Notes: generated by a model from the letters alone, not told the origin. Shown: positions 1-13,639, counted from the stretch's first letter. The stretch is DNA of 64,000 nucleotides from Notolepis coatsorum (GCA_963971535.1 OZ020594.1:113695474-113759473); one strand, 5' to 3'. Numbers and translations are program-made.

Positions 1-406
1 CAGGTCAGCTGAGCCATGAGCCCTGAGCCTCACAGCTGTTAAGGCTGAACCAATCAGCCATGAGCACAATGACTTGCATATTCTGAATTTTCTTTACATG
101 ACTGCATTGTCACGTTGATTAAAAGAAAACTATAAGAGATGAAGCGTTGTGACTCGCACAGGAGCACTACAACGAGTAGGCGAAGGGTTGTGTGCGATAT
201 TGTGGCATTCGTGCGATATTGTGGCACTCCTTCGGCGATCGGAACAGAAGGCTAAAAAATAGTGTGAAAAAAGAGATTCCTAGAGTGCGATTGCATGGCG
301 GTCAATGGAGAGGAGAACCTTCAAAGAAATGGTCGTCAGTTGAGATGGAAATGTCCAATTCCATTTATTTTTCTTTTGTGAGCGGGCTGACAGCCGTGTC
401 ATCGTT
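1..406. other. Unassigned flank, no supported gene
   Basis: No coding similarity is recognisable. A short open frame at 192-410 has no domain and runs into the neighbouring repeat, so it is not called. A TATA-like CTATAAGAG occurs near 132. Two direct copies of a short motif (gtgcgatattgtggca) lie at about 191-227. This could be the end of a truncated LTR or other repeat that begins left of the window. Confidence 0.3.
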
Positions 407-848
407 TTGATGTGTTTGTTTTATTTCTACGTCCAAAATTGAGATCACACTCGCAATTCACCCAAGGTAGGGGAAAAAAGATTATTTCAGCTGCTACACT
501 CTAAATTGCAATGCATTTCCAATGGGACCGTAATTTTACCGTTGAAAGTTGATTCGTAGCCAGACGGTGCGGTGAAACTTTACGAGTTCGAATACCGCTG
601 TTGCTATAGGCAAGCCGCTCGTTTTGATACCTTTCACGTGTATGGGGCGCGAACGCTCTGGCACGAGTGGTGTTAGCAAAATCGGTGGAATAATAAAGAA
701 GAATAAAAAGAATAAAAAGACGTACAATAACTACAGTGTGGGTGGCAACCTGGCTTCGCCAGGTCCAGGTCACCCACACTGTAATAAAAAGAGTATAGAT
801 AACTATAGTGTGGGTGGCAACCTGGCTTCGCCAGGTCACCCACACTAA
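407..848 (+). repeat. Hairpin-bearing interspersed repeat, copy A
   Basis: This block is repeated with high identity at 40973-41386, so it is an interspersed repeat. It has two strong hairpins, at 735-780 and 807-846. Each has outer arms AGTGTGGGTG / CACCCACACT and an inner stem ACCTGGC-ttc-GCCAGGT. A B-box-like GAGTTCGAATACC at about 587 follows an A-box-like TAGCCAGACGG at about 556, which hints at a tRNA-derived promoter. On the minus strand AATAAAAC near the far end looks like a polyadenylation signal, so an LTR origin is also possible. The family is not known to me. Confidence 0.7.
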
Positions 849-882
849 CTAGACAATTCCGCGCGGGGGAAATTGTGAAAGT

Positions 883-3297
883 GTGGGTGACGCCTGTGCA
901 CCGCCGGCCAACGGGAGAGGGTCTCTCGCGAGTCTCTATGACAAACGGTTCAAAGGATACAAAAAGGGGGCGCGGCCTAAGGATCGGGGGAGTGGTCAAC
1001 ATAGACCAATGAAAGAGGATATCCCTACTGAGTGCAATGACACAACCCGCAAGTCGCATAGCACACTATTACACACTATATCTAGAGAGGCCTTTAACCT
1101 AGAACTGGGGAGCTTGGACTGGTCAGATGAACTCAGTGGTACACAGGTTGAAGAAACATGGCTTGGATTCAAAACCAAATTCACAGCAATACTCAACAAC
1201 ATGGCACCCATAAGAACCACCAGGGTTAAAAATCGCGCTGAGCCATGGATGCACACTGAAATACTGGCCGCTATGAAAACCAGAGACAAAAAATGCTCTG
1301 AACTTCATAAAAGTCAAACAAAGCTTTCCAAAAGCTCAAACAGTGAACTCCAAGCCCACGTGGTTGAACTAAAAATTCAAAGAAACAGACTAAGAAATGA
1401 CGTAAACACCATGATCAGATCCGCAAAAAGAAATTTCATCAACGACAAAACTGAGGAAAACAAAAACAAACCCTGCGAACTTTGGAAATTACTCAATAAT
1501 CAACTAGGCTGCAGTAAAAAACTTAAAGCCAGATTCTCAAACATAAACATAAAGACGGACAACACGCTCATCACAGACAAGCTGGATGTAGCCAATTACT
1601 TAAACATCTTCTTCACAAACATAGCCACAACACTGGTAAACAAACTACCCTCCCACTCAGGGCATTATGGGGTAGAACACATAGTAGAATACTACAAAAA
1701 CCTAGGGGTCCACAAAGATGACTTCAAACTTGAAATGGTAACAACTGATGAGGTACTCAAAAAATTGAGCGCCCTCCAACCTAACAAGGCCACTGGCCAT
1801 GACAACATCCCCTCCAAATTCCTCAGAGACGCAGCAGCCGCCATCACCCCAGTCATCACACACATAATAAACCTCTCTATAAAACAGGGACACGTCCCCA
1901 AGGACTTCAAAATTGCGAGAGTGACCCCTCTGCACAAAAAGGGCAGCAAATTAGACCCAGGCAACTACCGCCCTGTTTCTATTCTTACCTCCATCTCGAA
2001 AGTCATGGAGAAAATAGTCTACGAACAGGTCGAAAAGTACCTGGCGGAAAAAAATCTAATCTACGAATTCCAATCTGGCTTCAGAACGTCCCACTCCACT
2101 GACACATGCCTCCTCTATTTGAACGACCACATCAAACAAGAGGTGGACGCGGGCAAATACTGCGGCATGGTCATGCTGGACCTACAAAAGGCCTTCGACA
2201 CTGTCAATCACTCCATTCTGATGGACAAGCTAAAAGCAATTGGTTTTGATAGCTTATCAGTGAGCTGGATGCAATCCTACCTGGAGGGGAGAGAACAGAT
2301 GGTAGAGGTAAACGGTACTCTATCCCCCCCCCTCACAGTGAGCTGTGGTGTTCCACAAGGAAGCATACTAGGACCACTACTCTTCCTAATTTATGCAAAT
2401 GACATGTCGTCAGCCTGTGACTGCAACTTGTTCCTGTTTGCGGACGACTCAGCCCTGCTGGTCTCTGACAAGAACAAGTTGCAGGTTGAAAAAACCCTCA
2501 GCACGGAACTAGGCAAAATCTGCATATGGCTCGCTGATAACAAACTATCATTACACATGGGCAAAACAGAGTCCATTCTCTTCGGTTCAAATAACAAACT
2601 CAGCAAGACCGACGGCTTCTCAGTTACAGTGGGTGACAATATTGTCACAAGGAAAGACGAAATTACCTACCTGGGTTCCATCCTAGAGGCAAATCTTTCC
2701 TGTGACAAAATGGCATCCAATGTAATAAAAAAAGTCAACCAACGAACTAGATTCTTGTACCGGATCTCCTCTCTGGTAAACAAGAATACCCTGAAGACTC
2801 TGGCAGGAGCACTCATTCAAGGGTACTACGACTATGCGTGCACCTCATGGTACCAAAGCACCTCAAAGGCGCTTAAAACTAAATTACAAACATCACAAAA
2901 CAAACTGGTCAGACTACTACTTGACCTGAACCCCAGAACCCACCTCACCCCTGCCCACTTTGACAACCTAGGATGGCTTAGAGTAGACGACAGAGTACAG
3001 CAACTTGCAATGGGCCTGGTCTACAAGATACACTATACGACCGGGGTACCCATGTACATGTCAAAATACTTCCCAAAGGTCAGTGAATACCACAACCACT
3101 ACACCAGAGGAAGCTCAACAAATCATGTAAAACCCAGATTCGGCTCAAACAAGGGACTAAACACGTTTCGCAATTATGCCACAACAATGTGGAACGCCCT
3201 ACCCAAAGCTGTAAAGGAATGTGAATCACTACCCACATTCAAAACCGCTCTTAAGGAGCACCTACGGGAGGCTGCAATTCGAAACTGGCCACCGTAA
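883..3297 (+). CDS. LINE reverse transcriptase (endonuclease missing)
   Basis: Open frame of 804 residues. Residues about 1-45 derive from the upstream repeat. About 50-330 are linker, with the post-endonuclease motif around EPWMHTEIL. The reverse transcriptase lies at about 340-600: HKKGSKLDPGNYRP near 349-362, LQKAFD at 434-439 with a catalytic Asp, VPQGSILGP from 490, and the FADD box at 519-522. About 610-800 is the C-terminal region with WLRVDDRVQQL and WNALPKAVKE. In the family this enzyme copies its own RNA at a nicked target in the nucleus. Here the apurinic-type endonuclease is gone, so the copy should not be autonomous although the frame is fully open. The frame is shared, in broken form, by the copies at 32098, 34700-36696 and 17601-18113. 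The first ATG is not a native LINE start. Confidence 0.85.
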   Translation: MGDACAPPANGRGSLASLYDKRFKGYKKGARPKDRGSGQHRPMKEDIPTECNDTTRKSHSTLLHTISREAFNLELGSLDWSDELSGTQVEETWLGFKTKFTAILNNMAPIRTTRVKNRAEPWMHTEILAAMKTRDKKCSELHKSQTKLSKSSNSELQAHVVELKIQRNRLRNDVNTMIRSAKRNFINDKTEENKNKPCELWKLLNNQLGCSKKLKARFSNINIKTDNTLITDKLDVANYLNIFFTNIATTLVNKLPSHSGHYGVEHIVEYYKNLGVHKDDFKLEMVTTDEVLKKLSALQPNKATGHDNIPSKFLRDAAAAITPVITHIINLSIKQGHVPKDFKIARVTPLHKKGSKLDPGNYRPVSILTSISKVMEKIVYEQVEKYLAEKNLIYEFQSGFRTSHSTDTCLLYLNDHIKQEVDAGKYCGMVMLDLQKAFDTVNHSILMDKLKAIGFDSLSVSWMQSYLEGREQMVEVNGTLSPPLTVSCGVPQGSILGPLLFLIYANDMSSACDCNLFLFADDSALLVSDKNKLQVEKTLSTELGKICIWLADNKLSLHMGKTESILFGSNNKLSKTDGFSVTVGDNIVTRKDEITYLGSILEANLSCDKMASNVIKKVNQRTRFLYRISSLVNKNTLKTLAGALIQGYYDYACTSWYQSTSKALKTKLQTSQNKLVRLLLDLNPRTHLTPAHFDNLGWLRVDDRVQQLAMGLVYKIHYTTGVPMYMSKYFPKVSEYHNHYTRGSSTNHVKPRFGSNKGLNTFRNYATTMWNALPKAVKECESLPTFKTALKEHLREAAIRNWPP

Positions 3298-3713
3298 ATG
3301 CCCAAAACCCCCACCACCTCCTAATAGACAGTCTCCTCCCCACCGCATGTATATATTCCCTCCCCGCCGTATGTATATTTCTCTCCCACCCCCTCCTAAT
3401 GTACAGTCCCCTCCCCATCATATATACTCTGTCAGGATCTAGGGGTAACAGTACTGTATATTTGAATACCGTTTATGTCACAAATGTATCAGTACTAAAT
3501 ACCTATATGTCCCTATGCCATAAATGTCATGTATGTTGTGTATGTCATAAATGTCTATATGAATTGAAAATGGGGGACCCTGATGGAAACAAGACAAACG
3601 TCTTTCTCAGGTCTGCATCCCCTTAACAATTGTATGTATTGAGCCGTACTGTATTGTACCCATTCTGCAATCTGTTAAATAAAGTTTTCATTCATTCATT
3701 CATTCAATCACAG
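1020..3713 (+). mobile_element. 5'-truncated L2-like LINE with 3' ATTC tail
   Basis: A non-LTR retrotransposon copy. Recognisable protein similarity starts in the linker between endonuclease and reverse transcriptase; the endonuclease is absent. After the stop come a C-rich 3' UTR with repeated tgtaca/ctcccc blocks, a conserved tail shared by at least eight other copies in this window, an AATAAA at about 3678, and a terminal (ATTC)n/(TCAA)n repeat. Ending in short tandem repeats is typical of L2/CR1-type LINEs. The 5' side abuts the hairpin repeat, so the start of the open frame is chimeric. Confidence 0.85.
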
Positions 3714-5459
<1,746 letters not shown>

Positions 5460-5718
5460 CCTCTCTCTCTCTGTTCAATGATTTAAAGTGGCCAAACGTT
5501 ACAATATAAATACTAATTGGATTTTTGGCTGGTAAAAAATCTGCCCGGCTGGTAGTTTTTTTAAATCTACCAGCCAAATGGCTGGTAAGTCAAAAAGTTA
5601 AGTTTGTTCCCTGGGTATATATATTATAATATATATACGCGATGGACGCAGCAGGCGATGTTTGCATACTTCATATATGTGTCTACCTCTTCTTGCTGTC
5701 ATTACATCCATGTATGTG
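5460..5718. other. Spacer with small inverted repeats
   Basis: At 5527-5587 the word gctggta and its complement taccagc alternate, giving a small foldback. An AT palindrome lies near 5618-5638. No gene is supported. Confidence 0.4.
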
Positions 5719-5793
5719 ATTGATTGATTGATTGAAAAGTGTATTAACAGATTGCAGAATGGGTACAGTACAGTACAGCTCAATGTGCATCTT
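5719..5793 (-). repeat. L2-like LINE 3' end fragment
   Basis: TGATTGATTGATTG followed by the conserved tail (ttaacagattgcagaatgg) in reverse orientation, as in the other LINE copies of this window. Confidence 0.75.
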
Positions 5794-5859
5794 CTGTGTT
5801 TGTTTCCTTAATTTTGATCAATTGCAGGTATGAAAAGTACCTGCGGTACATGATTCAGT

Positions 5860-6000
5860 TAGATTTGATTTGATCTTTATTTATCTCGAACATTTTCAAC
5901 CATAAACACACACATTTGTAATAACAAAAAATAAATAAAAACGAAATAAAATACATTTAAATATATCTTCCTATGGAGGGAATAATCAACATAGCTCAAG
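5860..6000. repeat. LINE-tail-like repeat, small copy
   Basis: Near-identical to 6610-6760 and, inverted, to 19430-19530 (cgaacattttcaaccataaa and the segment after it). Probably a LINE 3' end whose tail is a GATAAATA-type sequence. Confidence 0.6.
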
Positions 6001-6530
6001 ACAAATGGTTTTGTTCGAGAAGGGACGGAAAGAAGCAACGCTTATCTGGTCCTGCCCCTTACAATATCATATTAATATGTAATAAGTTATCTATCAATAC
6101 ATAGTTAACTAACGGAATAGATAGTTAACTAATCAAAGTATCAGAATGTTTATAGAAATTCCTGCGGCCTGCGGGCCATCCTCTCCTCAGTCACGAGTCA
6201 CGACTCACGAGCATGCGCAGCGCATATCATTGTCAAACGGTGCGCGTCTCGAGTCGTGCCACTGTCGGTCGCATGGTTGACAGTGGCACGTGACCACTGC
6301 ACAAGACCCGCGGAAATATCAGAATGGTTCATCAAAACTCCCGCGGTGGCCATCTCAGTGCACGTCTCGCGACAGCTGTCGGCTATACCGGTCATCAACA
6401 CCGTAATGACGTAACGACCAGGAGGACAGCGCGATAAGGGACGCGTCTATAACACCGGTGTAAGGCGTGCGTATGTTTAAAAAGGCAAAACATAATATAA
6501 CCGGTAAGTCAAGTGTCATTACTTTAGTTA
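6001..6530. other. GC-rich spacer, no supported gene
   Basis: 6180-6430 is CpG-rich with several short palindromic words (cgagtcgtg, gccactgtc/gacagtggc). The open frame on the minus strand here has no recognisable domain. Confidence 0.35.
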
Positions 6531-6539
6531 TCAAAGGTG

Positions 6540-7125
6540 CAATCTCTGGACATAAGCAATGACGTTGCTACGTTTTTCTCTCTTGTTAGAAAGGGGATAA
6601 CTTCTTCAGTTCGATTTGATATTTATTTATCTCGAACATTTTCAACCATAAACACACACATTTGTAATAAAAAAAATAAAAATAAAAACGAAATAAAATA
6701 CAAATACATTTAAATATATCTTCCTATGGAAGGAATAATCAACATAGCTCAAGACAGATAGTTGACTAACGTAGCTAGCTAAACCATGTATTCAACTGCA
6801 TGTAGTATGTATGTATTGTAAGTGATGTTCTATGTTCTATGTTGGAACAATGCTGTAACAATGCTGCACTGAAAACAAATTCCACCAGCCTGGCTGGGTG
6901 GTCAGTAAAGAATCTAATCTAATCTAATGAGGACTTGGATGTCTTTAACCAGGCTAGCATTTGTGTCAGCTGATCATCAGAGCACACAGGCATTTGCATG
7001 AACGTTAGTAGCTCATATTATATTATGTGCTGAACGTGATAGTCTCAAAGTCTGGTGACTGCTTTTATTTGGGAGTAAATCTTTGAGTTACCGTATCCCA
7101 ATCTGTGTGTTTAGTGACATAGTTT
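6540..7125 (+). repeat. Interspersed repeat, inverted partner of 19080-19605
   Basis: About 560 bp that recurs inverted at 19080-19605, including the words aatgacgttgctacg and the (TCTAA)n tail near 6912-6930. At least two elements are fused: a GATAAATA-tailed LINE end and a TCTAA-tailed LINE end. Confidence 0.7.
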
Positions 7126-7553
7126 CTAATTTGTAAATATCTGTATAAGTGCTATTTATTTTTCTAAGCAGTTTCAATTCGCATTTGATGCCCTGTTAAA
7201 AAACAAAAAATGTCACTGCAATAAAATGATGATGGATGAATATTCTTCTCATTCTTTTCCTCCTTTTTTCAGAATGGGTTATTGTTTCATTTACATAATT
7301 TAAACATGATTTAATTAATCACAATTGAAAATTCATATTTTATTGAACCAAAAGATTACTGTGTGTAATTTCAGTTCTTATCTTTCAGATCCTTATTTTG
7401 ATCACTGTGTTCTGATGCAATGGCCTGTAGCATTGTGACTGGGAGCTGGGACTTACTGCCTGTAAGAGAATACTCTTCAATACATTATTAGATGAGTCAT
7501 AAGCACCTTGAGATTTGGTGTACATTTTAAAGTGTGCCATTATAAATTGAAAC

Positions 7554-7555
<2 letters not shown>
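7126..7555. other. Unassigned AT-rich spacer
   Basis: No coding, RNA or repeat structure could be supported. Confidence 0.35.
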
Positions 7556-7760
<205 letters not shown>

Positions 7761-7998
7761 GCCTAGTAGTAATAGTTGTTGTTGATATATCTGGTTATCA
7801 TTGATGTCAAGACTCTTGCTCACACACATGCACACATGCACACACACTGGACTCTTGCACACACTCTTGTGTGTGTGACTCTTGCACACACCTACGCATA
7901 TTGGTCATACGCAACATCATTCCCACACATAGTCTTTGCACCATATACTTAGTTCCACACTCCATAACAGTTAAATACGCCTATATGGGCTAAAGAGT

Positions 7999-9602
<1,604 letters not shown>

Positions 9603-10202
9603 GTGGAGTCATGTCCTGGTGTGTGGAGTCATGCCCTGGTGTGTGGAGTCATGTCCTGGTGTGTGGAGTCATGTCCTGGTGTGTGGAGTCATGTCCTGGT
9701 GTGTGGAGTCATGTCCTGGTGTGTGGAGTCATGTCCTGCTGTGTGGAGTCATGTCCTGCTGTGTGGAGTCATGTCCTGGTGTGTGGAGTCATGTCCTGCT
9801 GTGTGGAGTCATGTCCTGGTGTGTGGAGTCATGTCCTGGTGTGTGGAGTCATGTCCTGCTGTGTGGAGTCATGTCCTGCTGTGTGGAGTCATGTCCTGCT
9901 GTGTGGAGTCATGTCCTGGTGTGTGGAGTCATGTCCTGCTGTGTGAAGTCATGTCCTGGTGTGTGGAGTCATGTCCTGGTGTGTGGAGTCATGTCCTGCT
10001 GTGTGGAGTCATGTCCTGGTGTGTGGAGTCATGTCCTGGTGTGTGGAGTCATGTCCTGCTGTGTGGAGTCATGTCCTGGTGTGTGGAGTCATGTCCTGCT
10101 GTGTGGAGTCATGTCCTGCTGTGTGGAGTCATGTCCTGGTGTGTGGAGTCATGTCCTGCTGTGTGGAGTCATGTCCTGCTGTGTGGAGTCATGTCCTGCT
10201 GT
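9603..10202. repeat. 20-bp minisatellite, 30 units
   Basis: Thirty head-to-tail copies of gtgtggagtcatgtcctgNt, where N is G or C. Units are otherwise almost identical; one has gcc for gtc and one gtgaag. Because 20 is not a multiple of 3 and the unit has no stop, all three forward frames stay open and encode the same cyclic peptide. These frames are artefacts. Confidence 0.97.
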
Positions 10203-10465
10203 GTGGACCTGGCTGTTTCTAGTGTCTGTGTGTCAGGATGTGTGGTATATAGAGAATACCATGATCAGAGTCTGTGGATATGCATGGGTGAGCCCGCCAC
10301 ACCAGGGAGGGGGAGGGGGGACGATGACGACATATTGCAGACAATTTAATCAATTGATCAACTATTCAATACTATTAATACATACATAAATACAGTTGTA
10401 ATCCATTTTACAAACAACAAAAGAACAAAAGGAAAGACACATAATATAATCCCTTTGTTATCTAC
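10203..10465. other. Spacer and LINE 3' UTR
   Basis: Lies directly 3' of the minus-strand LINE stop at about 10466 and is probably its 3' UTR. It has an A-rich section near 10330-10445. Confidence 0.4.
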
Positions 10466-10658
10466 TCCCAGCTTCTGCTACTCATGATCCACCTCTTTAT
10501 AGATGATTTAAAAGTGGAGAAGGGGCTTATGGACTTCAACTCCATTGGTAGGTTATTCCATAGTACTGCTGCTGAATACAGGAATGAGTTTTGGCCCATT
10601 ACTCTGTTGCATCTCACTGGGACGAGGTCTGTAGGGCTCCCCCTAGTGGCGTGTCCGT
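10466..10658 (-). pseudogene. LINE ORF C-terminus, left of LTR insertion
   Basis: Read on the minus strand this encodes the C-terminal tail of an L2-like protein: ATRGSPTDLVPVR, then VLWNNLPMELKSI and FSTFKSSIKRW, then a stop. The matching part of the intact copy is its last ~85 residues (TRGSSTNH...WNALPKAVKE). The upstream half of the same LINE resumes at 17601. The reading frame is cut exactly at the CCGT target duplication of the LTR element. Confidence 0.8.
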
Positions 10659-11014
10659 TGTGGGATATTTGTGGATATCCTGATGAAGAATGTCTCAGTC
10701 AACCGAGGCTTGGATAATAACAAGGTTTATTAACCAAACAGATAGAATACATAGAGAGAATGGCTGAGGCTCTCGCCCCAGGTGATCAGCTGAAATTACC
10801 CAGGTAAGAAGCCCTGATTGTGGTCGGGAGGAGCCCTTTATAGTTCAACAAAGGGGGTGTGTGGTCCCATTTGATAGGTCAGATGGGGGGGGGGGGGGTA
10901 CAGGTTTGGGGACACAGGGGAGGGGGGTGATTATTCCACAGAGAGGGGGGGGGGCACAGGTAAAGGGAACACAGGGGAGGGGGATATATTTACATGAGGA
11001 CATATTATACCACA
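10659..11014 (-). repeat. 3' LTR of the zinc-finger element
   Basis: Direct repeat of 17242-17600, with TATA box at 10836-10842 and AATAAA at 10726-10731 (minus strand). CCGT target duplication is at 10655-10658. Confidence 0.85.
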
Positions 11015-11017
11015 ATA

Positions 11018-11033
11018 CTCACTTTTCTTTCTT
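11018..11033 (-). promoter_or_regulatory. Polypurine tract candidate
   Basis: Minus strand AAGAAAGAAAAGTGAG, three bases from the 3' LTR. This purine run is in the place expected for plus-strand priming. Confidence 0.6.
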
Positions 11034-11034
11034 A

Positions 11035-12640
11035 TAATGTGGGTGAGATTAATGTATAATATACCAGGATTGTTTGGAACAGGTAAAAGTGGGGATAATA
11101 GTTTAAAATAGAATTATTTACATACATGATTAATAGAATTATTTACATACATGATTCATGACATGATCGACTGGACTGCGGTCTGTGTTATTTTGATATC
11201 AGAGATGTGGGAATAGATATCACCCTTTTCTTTTATTAATCGCTCAAAATACCTATATCAATGAGTGGTCCTCATCTCTGATATCAAACAACAATTAACA
11301 TCATCATTAGAAGCTATCGCTGTGCAAATATCTTGGCATACCTTCAGTCGTTCATGTCGTGACTCTGGGGAGCTAATGTGATCGTTGTGCATACAGGCAT
11401 CGTAATAAACCAATTAAATACATGCACTGTCTGTGTGGTCAGAGTGCACAGGGTGAAAAAACAAAATTGTGTTCATAATTATTAGGAATCGGATTTACAC
11501 ATAAGGCTAATGTGTACAAAAACATTTTAACAACTGTTAACCTGGTGGTTAATAAAACTAACATGATTGCTTATGGGAAACTGTTCACAAATATATATAT
11601 ATATTTTTGCACATTTTGTGATGATTCTTGATGAAATTACTTAGGATCCAGTTGTATTTAATCTGAGTTTGAGTGTCACTTTCATCTGTGATTGCCTCAG
11701 CTTTGTTGGTCTTTACTTAGAATCAGGCAATTTTCTCCATTTCTTCTCTATAAATGAGGAGATAAAACGTCTTATGCATCGCTTCTGTATGTAATTCTAG
11801 TGCATATACTATCAATGGTTCACCATACAGGTGCAAAACAACGTTACATGTCCTCTTCTATGAGAGAATAAAACAACTGATTCTTTCTTGTCTGACAATA
11901 CAATTTTGTAACCTAAGTAATTCTAATGTGATGTAATGTGATCATGTGGTCACTTCTTCCTTCAGCAATACATTTTAGCTCATTATTACTAACCATTGTT
12001 AATGCTTTCTCATTGATTTCTTTTCATCACATCCCTAGTTCATCGTTTTGCAGATACATACAATTGTGTGAAAAGTTTCCTGCTTGTGAAGGTATTAATC
12101 TGAATGATGTTGCGTCGTTGTTGACAAGGTGTTCTCTGTCGGTCGTGTGGCAGGGCCAAACAGTAACACATAAAAATTAAATAAATACATACAATAGACA
12201 TTACCTTAGTGGCTAATGTGTCAAAATAAAATTGAAAACCGTTAACCTAGTGGTTAATATAAAAGGTGATTATGATAATCGTTATGCATTGTTCTGTGGT
12301 CAAAACAAACTTGGTGTCTTGGAACAATCCAACTGGTTCTGCCCTGTTTAACAATACCATTTTGCAATGTGACTCTGTGATCATTTCTCATTGTCATTAT
12401 AAAATTACAGTTCTTGTTTGTGAATCTGACAGTTGCTGTGAAGTGTTGATCATCTGTTCTCGGTCGGGGATGTGTCCTTCTGTGTGACCTGCTGTGTGTT
12501 GAACGTATCGTACATTCAGTTGATGTTTCTGTGAGCCTGTCGTGTGGCAGTAAGACAGTCTCATTTGCTATGTGTCTCTTCTTGACGATGCAGTCGGGAA
12601 TATTCACTGGTCGCCGTCCATTCCCTGTCAAGGGTCACTT
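11035..12640 (-). other. 3' noncoding part of zinc-finger LTR element
   Basis: AT-rich, no domain. It contains a 29-bp tandem duplication (11100-11158, word agaattatttacatacatga), a perfect 16-bp inverted repeat (TTTGATATCAGAGATG at 11192-11207 with its complement at 11273-11288), and a diverged duplication in which gttaacctRgtggttaat recurs at about 11537 and 12241. Confidence 0.45.
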
Positions 12641-12649
12641 GTCTGCGCT

Positions 12650-12905
12650 GCTCTCCATCACCACCACATGTCTGCCACTGTGCTCACGCTTGGCCCCCAT
12701 CAGGCCCAGAGACATGGTGGTCAGGGCGTTTTTGAATGTGTTGTGCTGGTTTCGCTGTCCTCTCCTCGTCATTGCGGTACCACTTGATGGAGGGCGAGGG
12801 CCCGCCGGTGTAGTGGCTAGTCAGTAGGACGCTCTTTCTCACACGGATGACAATCTTGTCATGGGAATCCACCTTGATGGTCGGGGACTTCAGTTCCCGT
12901 TTGCA
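12650..12905 (-). pseudogene. Ig-like (I-set type) domain remnant
   Basis: Directly 3' of the zinc fingers on the same strand. One frame reads KSPTIKVDSHDKIVIRV and then PSPSIKWYRNDEE, the strand C tryptophan region of an Ig I-set domain as in titin-like muscle proteins. A second frame continues with NALTTMSLG and then KREHSGRHVVVMES, resembling the late strands where D/H-S/A-G-x-Y is usual. A frame change separates the two, and a stop precedes the second part's end, so it is broken. It abuts the zinc-finger tail with almost no spacer, which suggests one chimeric captured transcript or two captures. Family placement rests on motif memory only. Confidence 0.5.
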
Positions 12906-12923
12906 GGTGATGGGTTTGTTTCT

Positions 12924-13634
12924 TCAGGTGGCGCTTGCGAACGAAACTCTTCCGGCACATGTTGCATTTGTACGCTTCTCTCCCGAGTGGACCCCCCTCT
13001 GGTGCTCCTTCAAGTTAGCCGCGGTTGCAAAGCACTTCGCACACTGTGTGCATCGATGGGGCTTGTCCCCTACTACCCCCACGGCGTGGGTCTTCTGGTG
13101 CTTCTTCAGATGCCTCCTGCGTACAAAGCTCTTCCTACACTGGGTGCACTTGTACGGCTTGTCATCCGAGTGCATCTTCATGTGTTCTCTGAGAGAGATG
13201 GCCGCCGCGAAGCTCTTGCTACACTCGGAGCACTGATGGGGCTTCTCCGGCATCTGGTGAGACTTGAGGTTGAAGGCGTCGATGACGCCCTTGCCGACCA
13301 TCTCGACCCCGGTGGGGGCGTACGCCTTTTCTTTCGTGTGGATTTTCATGTGCTGCTTGAGGCTGGCCTCCACGGCGAAGCTCTCGCCACAGTGGACACA
13401 GATGTACGGGTTGATGTCCTTGTGGATCTCAAAGTGCTGGTGGAGGTCGGCGATGCTGCCAAAGATCTCGCCGCACTCGCTGCACTCCAGGCCGTGGGTC
13501 TCGTGGATCACCATCCCGCTTCGTCTCACTCGTCCTGTCCTCTCACCAATTCGTGATCTGAGGGTGATAAACACTGCCTTAGAAAACTCCTCACATAAAT
13601 GATTCAACGCCTTTCTGCTAAAGTGGAAAATCAT
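12924..13634 (-). CDS. C2H2 zinc-finger protein, sense in LTR element
   Basis: A 236-residue frame with five complete C2H2 fingers: C51-H71, C79-H99, C135-H155, C163-H183 and C195-H216, with spacing C-x2-C-x12-H-x3/4-H. Linkers are irregular (KDINPY, SDDKPY, GDKPHR), and a 35-residue gap separates fingers 2 and 3. A sixth finger begins after GEK220, but the frame shifts at about 12974, so it is read out of phase. Proteins of this family bind DNA or RNA in the nucleus. The ATG at 13634 may not be native: an acceptor-like ...tttagCAG at about 13615 would fit a spliced start from 13975. The region is more GC-rich than the rest of the element, as expected for captured host coding sequence. No KRAB, BTB or SCAN domain is visible. 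Whether it is expressed is unknown. Confidence 0.75.
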   Translation of the reverse strand: MIFHFSRKALNHLCEEFSKAVFITLRSRIGERTGRVRRSGMVIHETHGLECSECGEIFGSIADLHQHFEIHKDINPYICVHCGESFAVEASLKQHMKIHTKEKAYAPTGVEMVGKGVIDAFNLKSHQMPEKPHQCSECSKSFAAAISLREHMKMHSDDKPYKCTQCRKSFVRRRHLKKHQKTHAVGVVGDKPHRCTQCAKCFATAANLKEHQRGVHSGEKRTNATCAGRVSFASAT

Positions 13635-13639
13635 TTTGG

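Noticed and set aside
501-845. Minus-strand frame with NSGIRTRKVSPHRLATNQ
   Set aside because: SGIRTR is the usual translation of a reversed B box (tRNA-like sequence). The frame lies wholly in the interspersed repeat and is not a protein gene.
12861-13556. Plus-strand frame of 231 residues over the zinc fingers
   Set aside because: Antisense shadow of the C2H2 frame. It has no domain, and the minus-strand frame has correctly spaced Cys and His pairs.
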